Source: Trametes villosa
Taxonomy: Eukaryota > Basidiomycota > Agaricomycetes > Polyporales > Polyporaceae
NCBI GenBank assembly: GCA_002964805.2
Contig: PUDQ02000010.1
Span: forward strand, 1,736,001-1,800,000
Length of the DNA stretch: 64,000 nucleotides
Direction: 5' to 3'
Below the pieces are notes generated by a model that saw only the letters and a list, made by a program, of their open reading frames with translations, was not told where the DNA came from and made no database searches. The translations under genes were made by a program, and so were the position numbers. This document shows, in pieces, positions 57,084 to 64,000 of the stretch (the stretch's first letter is position 1; each line of letters opens with the position of its first letter).

Positions 57084-58268
57084 CTCACCGCATGGTACGG
57101 CCACTGAGGGCACGAATCAGAAGCTGCTATGCAATACAAGAAATCAACGGATGGACTTACGAAGCGGTCTTCCTGTCTACAACTGCAACCTCCGTCTTCG
57201 CCCTGTTCAGCACCTTCTGGAACTCGCTCACGCGATGACGCATGCGCGAGTGCATGTACGCCTTCGAGCACTTGATGTGGTAGTGGAGGTAGTCGCGGAA
57301 GAGCTGGATGTGGGTGATCGTCTGGGCCGCCACCTCCGCCTTCGCGAAGTGGCGGGGGAATAGGACGAACGTGACATAGCCGACGTCCTCGGTGTCGTTC
57401 AATCCTTGCAGGTGCCTGATCTCGAGGGGAGGTTCGCGTGTGGTGTGCAGGACTTGCGGCGCAGCCTGGATGGTGGGTAGCCGCCGGGCATCGACAAACT
57501 CCTGCAGGACACATCGGATTCAGGGGAGGCAGCTCCTTCAATCGTCTCAGGCACGAACCTGCAGGAACACCTTGCCGAATACGCGATCGGTCTCTTCCCT
57601 GAACGTTGTCGAGAAGATCACAGTGACACGGTCGGAGGACGCCTGGACATAGATGACCTCCTCGTCGCGGTAGTGGAGAGCCATGAGTTCCCCTTGGCCG
57701 GTACCGCTTGCCTCTAGCTGCTTCTGCGTAGTGAAGCCTGCCTCAAACGGCGCGGCCAGCGCATTCCGCTTGAGTAGAGCAAGGGATTTGATGAACGCGT
57801 CGCGCTCCTCTGGTGGCCGTCAGATAGCAAGAGATATCAGGTCAATGCTACTTACCGGCTCCCGACGGTAGCTGCTCCAGGTTGACGTCCAGAGTAACGT
57901 TGTATCCATTCTCGGGCTGCGCGCGAAGCAGAGAGGTGTATTCCCGTTGCAATACGTCGTTCACGCCGTACCGGACAAGCTCGTCCCAGCAGCGGATGTT
58001 CATGGAGAGCTCGAGCGCGGTAGGCACCTTGCGATCGGGCGTGGTGAGGCGGAAGCGGACGCCATCGAAATCGACAAATTGGACATCGAGAGGAGCTGGC
58101 CTGCAGAACGTGGCGTTGACAATGAGCGGTCAATGCATATAGCGATGCGCGTACTGGGATGCCTTCTCCGTAACGGTCGTGTAGATGATGTGGTTATGGG
58201 GCTGCGGTGCGACTGTTTAGCCGGAGCACGCGGCGCAATTAAAGCAAGGCTACCTCGAGGAGGATCAT
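57084..58268 (-). CDS. arc35: Arp2/3 complex subunit 2 (p34-Arc)
   Basis: This is a structural core subunit of the actin-nucleating Arp2/3 complex; with ARPC4 it contacts the mother filament. The first coding exon is 15 nt (MILLE, 58268-58254), matching the invariant family N-terminus. Later exons give [16 protein letters not shown], then [40 protein letters not shown] and [30 protein letters not shown] and [15 protein letters not shown] follow, then [40 protein letters not shown] and [13 protein letters not shown]. The last intron must be spliced (acceptor CCTCAG) to give the expected C-terminus KTASGRTMR at the stop 57086-57084; without it the frame stops right after KTAS. It diverges from eIF4B with 257 bp between starts. 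Confidence 0.92.
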
Positions 58269-58525
58269 GGTGAGTCGTCTGCGTCGTGTTTAGGGTCGTC
58301 GGCGTCGGCGATGGCGATGAGGAGGAAGGCGAGGAGGACGTGCGGCGGCTGCGGTGCGGTGTCCCGTGACGCAGGCGGGGGAGCGTGAGAAAGTCGGGAA
58401 CTTTGGGAGGTCGATGAGAGGATCTCGCAAATATTTCGGCGTCCTCTCTGCTACCAGCATCTCGACGCACCTGCAACGCTCTACGCATCCCCCATTCTCT
58501 CGCATCCACCGGGAAGATATTCAAA

Positions 58526-60487
58526 ATGGGTGCGTACACACACATGCGCATCCAGGCCAAATTCTGACGGGATGCGCGCACTCCAGCTCCGAAGAAAGCA
58601 CAGAAGGCTAAGATGTCCTTAAACGAGTTCCTGGGGGACAGCGGTGCGTTCCTGCCCTCTCCTCGTCCGATCTGCTCTGTATCTCATCATGTGCAACGTG
58701 CAGCCCTGGGATCGTGGGCGGACGAAATGGACGCACTCCCCACCGCCCGTGAGTCTTCTCGCCCTGTGGGAATATACGGATCCCTGACTCCGTCATTCAG
58801 CTGCGGCGAGGGCCGACGGAGATCGGTTCGGGGGCGGTGGCAGGCGCGATGACTTCCTATCTTCCCGCCGTAAGTATCCGCAAGGTTCACGCCATGCAAG
58901 ATGCATATCTGAGAGCATATCCCAGCGGATCGCGGCCCTCCCCGCGAGGACCTGCCCCTCCCTACCGAGCCCCCCTACACCGCCTTCGTTGGTAACTTGA
59001 CCTTCGATATCACCGAGGGCGAGCTAGAGGAGTTCTTTGGTGGCAACGTACGTCCTCCTACATCTCCGGCCTTCCGCTGCACCCCTCACAATATTTGCAC
59101 AGACCAAGTCCATTAAAATCATCAAGGACAGGGATGACAAACCCAAGGGCTTCGGATACGTTGAATTCGTCGATCTTGACTCCCTCAAGGAGGCTCTGGC
59201 GAAGACCGGAACAGTGAGTAAGCGTGCGGATCTTTACAGACCCGTGCTGACCAAATGTACTGTGCAGCCTCTTGCTGGTCGTGGTGTCAGAGTGAGCGTT
59301 GCCGAGCCTCGTAAGTGTGCGCTATCTCCGAAGTCTCCCACCCTCTGACTAGTTGCCCTCTAGCAAAAGAGCGTTCAGGCTTCGGCGGCGGAGGAGGATT
59401 CGATGACGAGAAGTTTGCCAACCCATGGAGGAGGGAAGGCCCCCTCCCCGATCTCCCCGGCCGCGACAGCTCGCGCCGCCGCTTCGACGCCCCTCGCGAA
59501 GGTCGCGAGCCTCCCCCGCTCGCCATCGCAGATGGCGTCTCCGACTGGCGCTCCGCCTCTCGCGCGCCCCCTCGCGGCCCTCCTCCTTCGGAGGGCGGCG
59601 AGTTCAGGAGGGGTACCCCTCGTGAGCCTCGCGAGCCGGTACCCGCGGGCCCTGCCGACACCGAAGATAAGTGGCAAATCGGTGGCAAGTTCAAGCCCTC
59701 CGGGCCGCCAGAGGGTGGCGAACGGCCGGGCAGCCGCTTCGGCAGCCTGCGCTCGCGGGGAGACATGGGCCCGCCCCGCGAGGGCCCTGCGGTGGTCGAG
59801 GAGAGCGACTGGCGGCGGCCGCGCACGATATCGCGCAATAGCACATCGCGTAGGTGGCCGATAGCGATGGAGATACCGATACTCGGTGCTGATGATGGTT
59901 GCGCTCTGTTCCAGCAAGCAACTCTACCCCGCCGACCCCCCAGATGGGCCGCCGCAAGCTCGAGCTCCTTCCCCGGACATCATCCTCCACCGCCTCCGCG
60001 ACGCCGTCTCCCCTTGCCTCTCCGAACCCCTCCCACTCAGGCTCGCGCTCCAACCCCTTCGGTGCCGCCAAGTATGTTTCTTGGCTCACCGAGTAGCCCG
60101 TGGATACTAACCTATATTCGCTCCCACAGGCCAGTCGATGTCACTGCACGGGAAGCTGCGGTCGAGCAAAAGATCGAGAAGGAGCGCGAAGAAGTGCGCG
60201 AGAAGGTTGCACACAACACGCACTCCATGTCCCGCACCTCCTCTCGGACGGGCTCCCAGCGTCCCACTCCTCCCGCCTCCACCGTTCACAGCCCTACCGC
60301 CGTCCACAGTCCGACCACGCCCCACCACGAACCTAGCAAGCTCCCTCCTGCGAACGTGCGCCCTGCGTTCAGCTTCGCCAGCGCCGCCGCCGGTAAGAAG
60401 GATGGGGAGGCTGCCGCGTCGAAGGACGAGGTGGCGACAATTGCCGAAAAGATCGACGAGGTGGAGCTGGAGTCGTCCGAGCAGTGA
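58526..60487 (+). CDS. Translation initiation factor eIF4B (Tif3/Sce3)
   Basis: eIF4B is an RNA-binding cofactor of the eIF4A helicase in 40S recruitment. The first coding exon is 4 nt (ATGG, 58526-58529). After a 57-nt intron the protein reads MAPKKAQKAKMSLNEFLGD, with the N-terminal eIF4B motif SLNEFLGD and then LGSWADEMDALPTA. A single RRM spans three exons: PYTAFVGNLTFDITEGELEE, KSIKIIKDRDDKPKGFGYVE and LAGRGVRVSVAEP. The middle is an Arg/Asp/Gly/Pro-rich stretch of repeats (SDWRSA, EDKWQIGGKF, SDWRRPR), like the internal repeats of yeast Tif3. The C-terminal part has SNPFGAAKPVDV, a basic helix EAAVEQKIEKEREEVREK and a Ser/Thr/Pro tail ending VELESSEQ at 60485-60487. Confidence 0.9.
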
Positions 60488-60890
60488 GAGAAGAGTAGGT
60501 GTTTGCCCGCATCCCCTCGGGGGTTTGCAGGGTCCACAAGAAATCTTGCTGCGACCGCGTCCAAATGCTGTGATCTGTTCTCGTTCTTTCGTCGTCGCAT
60601 GTGTCTATCTTATGTGTTTCAATATGTCCTTATGACTTGTCTAGCAGTTCGTCTGGTCCCGTTACCGCACATATGCCCGGTAGATGTACATTCGAAGGCA
60701 TGTATCATCTTGTTGGCTGCATACGTAGATGCAATGCCATGATATCCACTCAGTCGCATCGGTCGTGGGAGACACCCCCATCCTTATTTGAGACACTCGC
60801 GCTTCGATCACACGGTTTGGGTGGTCATGACAGCATGATCGTATACAGCCTACAACATGGAGGAGCACATGTGGTGGAGACGAAGTACAC
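60488..60890. other. Convergent intergenic region, eIF4B / RPS20
   Basis: Presumably the two 3' UTRs. No gene or RNA structure recognised. Confidence 0.5.
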
Positions 60891-61430
60891 TTAGGCGGAG
60901 ATGGTGACCTCGACCTCGACACCGGGCTCGAGGCTGATGCTCGTCTGAGTCCCGAAAGTTAGAAAGCGTATAGACGAAGCAAATGAGTGCTACTCACGAT
61001 CTGCTTGACGATCTCGCTGGAGGAGTGGAGGTCGATCAGGCGCTTGTGGATCTTGAGCTCGTAGCGGTCCCAGGTCTTGGAACCCTCACCGCAAGGCTGT
61101 CGATGTTGCCATTAGATACCTCCTCAGGTCATGACAGGGCAATAGGTTACTCACCGACTTGCGGGTGGTGACCTTGAGGACCTTGGTGGGGAGGCGGACG
61201 GGGCCCTTGACACGGAGCTGCTTGTCCTTCGCCCGGTTGATCAGGTCCGTCGAGACTACCCTCTCCCATTAGCCCCGAAGCCAAACGCTACTTCAGAAAA
61301 GACACATACACTTCTCGAGGTTCTTGACGTTGCTGCTCGTGAGCGTGATACGGATTTTGTGGATCTTGGCGGCGGGCACGGGGGCACCGGTCGCGTCGTA
61401 TTCCTTTTCACCCTTAGCGACGTAACTCAT
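60891..61430 (-). CDS. rps20: 40S ribosomal protein S20 (uS10)
   Basis: This is a small-subunit head protein. Four coding exons: 61430-61311 approximately ([40 protein letters not shown]), then [20 protein letters not shown] and [13 protein letters not shown], then [20 protein letters not shown] and [14 protein letters not shown], and finally [17 protein letters not shown] with TAA at 60893-60891. Length (about 120 residues) and all signature blocks match the eukaryotic uS10 family. Introns of about 55-75 bp interrupt it at three places. It is divergently paired with the Saf4-like gene. Confidence 0.95.
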
Positions 61431-61738
61431 CCTGATACTTGCTGGAGAGTCAGAAGGTGACTGTGCGGGTCGTTTTGTGAGTCCTGGGGAACGCGAGCGA
61501 GCGAGGGGGAGCGTTTTACCTTTGGGCGAGTTGTGTTGATAGAACGGAAAATTAAGGTTCACGCTCGAGCGCGCAGGGCATACAGCACTCGGCAACTCCC
61601 GAGAGAGAATCCGGAGGAATTTCTGCAGACAAGCCTGATCGGGCCGTAACTCGCGAAATGCGACCAGAAATTACCTCATACCTCGACCACAACCGTCTGC
61701 TGCCCGGCGGTGGCTGCACCGTCTAGCTCATCCCCACC

Positions 61739-62975
61739 ATGCAAGGTTGGTATACACCCTTCACACTCAGAGTACTCGTATGCTCATCATATTGTACAGG
61801 CTTCAACAAGTACTACCCGCCGGACTTTGACCCCGAGAAACACAGCAGCCTCAACTCATACAGAGGTTAGCTGTAGCGAGCAGTTCGTATACCGCCCTGT
61901 GCTAATCACCGTTGCTCAGGCAAACATGCACTCGGCGACCGCGCACGCAAGATAGACCAAGGGATCCTCATCACCCGCTTCGAGTTGCCGTTCAACATCT
62001 GGTGGTAATTACCTGTCACACAAGGTATTCCCGGTACGCGCTGATCACTTTGCAGCGGGACATGTAACAACCACATTGGCATGGGCGTGCGATACAACGC
62101 GGAGAAGAAGAAAGTCGGAAACTACTACTCCACCCCCATCTACTCCTTCCGGTGCAAGTGCCACCTTTGCGACGGCTGGTTTGAGATCCAGACGGACCCT
62201 CAGGTACGTCCAGAGGCAGTAGTATCTCCGCAGGCTTGACTGACGCAACGCTCAGAATACTCGATATGTCGTGACCTCTGGGGCAAGGCAGAAGGATGAA
62301 GAGTGGGACCCCGAGGAGAATGGCGGCTTCGCGGTGCATGGTACGCATGCAATCTTCTCGCCGCGAGATGTGTACTCAACCTCATCTGCAGAGACCGACC
62401 CTGACAAGGGTCCCATTGACCCCCTCGCCGCCCTCGAGAAGTCTACCGACGCTCAGAACCACATGAATAATGTCCAGATACCCCGCATAGAGGCCCTGCA
62501 GAACGTCGCCGACCACTACAGCTCCGACCCGTACTCTCAGTCGCTACGAGTGCGCAAGCGCTTCCGGGAACAGAAGAAGATCGACAAAGCCCGCGAGGCG
62601 GCAGACGAGCGCATCAAGACCACGTACGGGCTGCCGGAGAAACTTGCTCTTACAACTGAAGACGAGGAGCTCAAGGCGAAGGCGAAGGAGGAGTGGGCGC
62701 AAGCGCGGCAGGCGCTGGAGGAGCAGAACAGCGCGAAGCGACGCAGGATCGGGAGCGAGATCGCTGTGATGCCCAGTTCAAGCATTCCTAGGCCATCGGC
62801 TCGAGCAACGTCCTCTAGGGCGAGCGGGAGTAGTGCGGGGGGCGGCGCCGTCAGTGCGTTGCGGGCGAAGATCCTTGGCAATACCGCGAGGCAGGGCGTT
62901 TCTATAGGAGGCCCCAGTCGTATGAAGCCTCCAGAAACCAAGGCGTCGAGAGGGGCATTGGTGAAGCGAGTATGA
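61739..62975 (+). CDS. saf4: CCDC130/Saf4-like splicing factor (CWC16 family)
   Basis: This is a spliceosome-associated zinc-binding protein of the Yju2/CWC16 family. The first coding exon is 7 nt (61739-61745); after a 54-nt intron the protein reads MQGFNKYYPPDFDPEKHSSL. The conserved domain follows across introns: ARKIDQGILITRFELPFNIW, CGTCNNHIGMGVRYNAEKKK, VGNYYSTPIYSFRCKCHLCD and FEIQTDPQNTRYVVTSG, with the CxxC...CxxC zinc ligands. The N-terminal NKYYPPDF motif and the absence of the Yju2-type start place it in the CCDC130/Saf4 branch. The rest is charged helix (RVRKRFREQKKIDKAREAAD) and a Ser/Ala-rich tail ending SRGALVKRV at 62973-62975. Confidence 0.9.
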
Positions 62976-63334
62976 CCAAGGGCAGGCGTATACTGTATTT
63001 ATACCTATCATCCATGTAGCATAGTCTCGGGAGCCTCGTCGCAGCTCTTCTCTTTGTAAACCTAGTCACGGAACGTGGAGTTCACATAATACCTGACATG
63101 TGACATGCCTTCAATGTAATCGCCCTCAACCTAGCTAAATCTGGCGCAATTTGTGTGGCGATCGGAAGCGCTACCAGTGATGTTGTTTACTACTATGTTC
63201 AGGCGTTTGGAGGTTGGGATTAGCGGGCGCGAAAGTCTCGGCTTCAGCCTCCTTGTACTCTAACCAATACGATAAACGGTGGGTTCTTGGATTGCGTCGT
63301 TAGAGGGCACCTACTGACCACGGAGCGACCAGAC
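62976..63334. other. Short intergenic region before the CobW-type gene
   Basis: 3' UTR of the Saf4-like gene and promoter of the next gene. No other feature recognised. Unlike most neighbours these two genes are tandem. Confidence 0.5.
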
Positions 63335-64000
63335 ATGACTTTATCCCGGCAAGCCATGACGGCCACAAAGAACATCCCAATCACCGTCTTCACAGGCTTC
63401 CTGGGAGCGGGAAAGACGTCAATCATCCTATCCTTGCTTCCACGCTTGCCGAAAGACTATAAGGTCGTTCTGCTCAAAAACGAATTTGGTGATGTAGAGG
63501 GTATGTCGCAGACATCGACTGGGTGTCTACGAAGATTGACCGTATGCGCGGACAGTGGATAGTCAACTGGCGAAACAATCGAGTCTCGCTGCGGTTAGCG
63601 AGATTCTGAACGGCTGCATGTAGGTCTCGTTCACACTAAATAGATATCTCAGAAAGCTACGAAGAATCGCTATGCTAAGATACTTTTCCCCAGGTGCTGT
63701 GTACTGGTCGGCCAGATGAAGAACGCCCTGCTAGAGATCCGAGGTATGCTGCTTACCTTCTCAATCTGTGTCCCAAGAAAGCATCGCTGAGCATAGTACT
63801 TCTGTCTAGAAAAATATAGGCCCGACAGGATATTCATAGAATGCTCGTGAGACTTCCTCTTGGCTCATGTGCGTTCACCATGCTCGGATGCTCACCCGCA
63901 TGCAGTGGATCCGCCTTTCCTGCGACGCTCGCCTTCCAGATTCGCGAGCTCGAGCGGGAAACGAACGACGATCTCAAGCTGGACGCGATCGTGACCGTGG
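63335..64000 (+). CDS. CobW/COG0523-type GTPase, truncated by window end
   Basis: This is a G3E P-loop GTPase; fungal and animal members (ZNG1/CBWD type) deliver zinc to methionine aminopeptidase. Only the N-terminal half is in the window. The start could be 63335 (MTLSRQAM) or 63356 (MTATKNIP). Walker A is FTGFLGAGKTS, then VVLLKNEFGDVE. After an intron (about 63,500-63,558) VDSQLAKQSSLAAVSEILN leads to the metal-binding CMCC motif, which is assembled across the next intron (GCM / CCVLVGQM). EKYRPDRIFIECSG is Walker B-like and SAFPATLAFQIRELERE follows. The frame is still open at base 64000. The typical ESSG is ECSG here. Confidence 0.88.

Overview
The window looks like nuclear DNA of a filamentous basidiomycete (Agaricomycete type). 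The host genes are compact and rich in short introns of about 50-70 bp with CTAAC/CTGAC-like branch sites. The products are ordinary eukaryotic housekeeping proteins, and the repeats include a Ty1/copia element and CpG-depleted repeats of the sort that fungal DNA methylation leaves behind. I cannot name the species from sequence alone.

Layout. Positions 1 to about 25,340 are a gene-poor, AT-rich repeat island. It is built from at least five copies (A-E) of one non-coding repeat family. Copies B (2487-5606, +) and C (17288-20408, inverted) are nearly identical and form a 3.1-kb inverted repeat around an 11.7-kb core. Copies D and E form a second, older and diverged inverted pair. Most copies end in the same terminal module, and B, C and D carry a 58-bp CpG-dense palindrome. 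The core holds a decayed Ty1/copia retrotransposon on the minus strand (5872-12181) that is itself interrupted by about 1.3 kb of foreign DNA. It also holds broken multi-exon genes, of which the most interesting resembles a fungal TET/JBP-type 2-oxoglutarate/Fe(II) dioxygenase (about 15.1-16.84 kb). Next to it is a protein with a helix-hairpin-helix-like LPGVG motif (13.08-14.25 kb). A CpG-rich solo LTR with a clean 5-bp target duplication sits in copy E.

From about 26.3 kb to the end the window is gene-dense. In order it holds PRP18 (splicing), COX12, an inositol-polyphosphate 5-phosphatase, the FG nucleoporin NUP159/NUP214, pICln (methylosome), an LSB/PIN3-like SH3 protein, nicotinate phosphoribosyltransferase, the exosome subunit RRP41, the tRNA m7G methyltransferase TRM8 and mitochondrial citrate synthase. 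It continues with a ZNF830-like zinc-finger protein broken by an in-frame TGA, COX10, U1-70K, a homeodomain transcription factor, ARPC2, eIF4B, ribosomal protein uS10 (S20), a CCDC130/Saf4-like splicing factor and, cut by the window end, a CobW-type GTPase.

Two functional themes recur without being operons: pre-mRNA splicing (PRP18, pICln, ZNF830, U1-70K, Saf4) and mitochondrial respiration (COX12, COX10, citrate synthase). Eight gene pairs are head-to-head with only about 0.19-0.35 kb between start codons, so shared bidirectional promoters are the main regulatory feature. Several genes have tiny first coding exons (3, 4, 7, 13, 15 or 17 nt), COX12 has an 8-nt internal microexon, and TRM8 appears to use a GC-AG intron.
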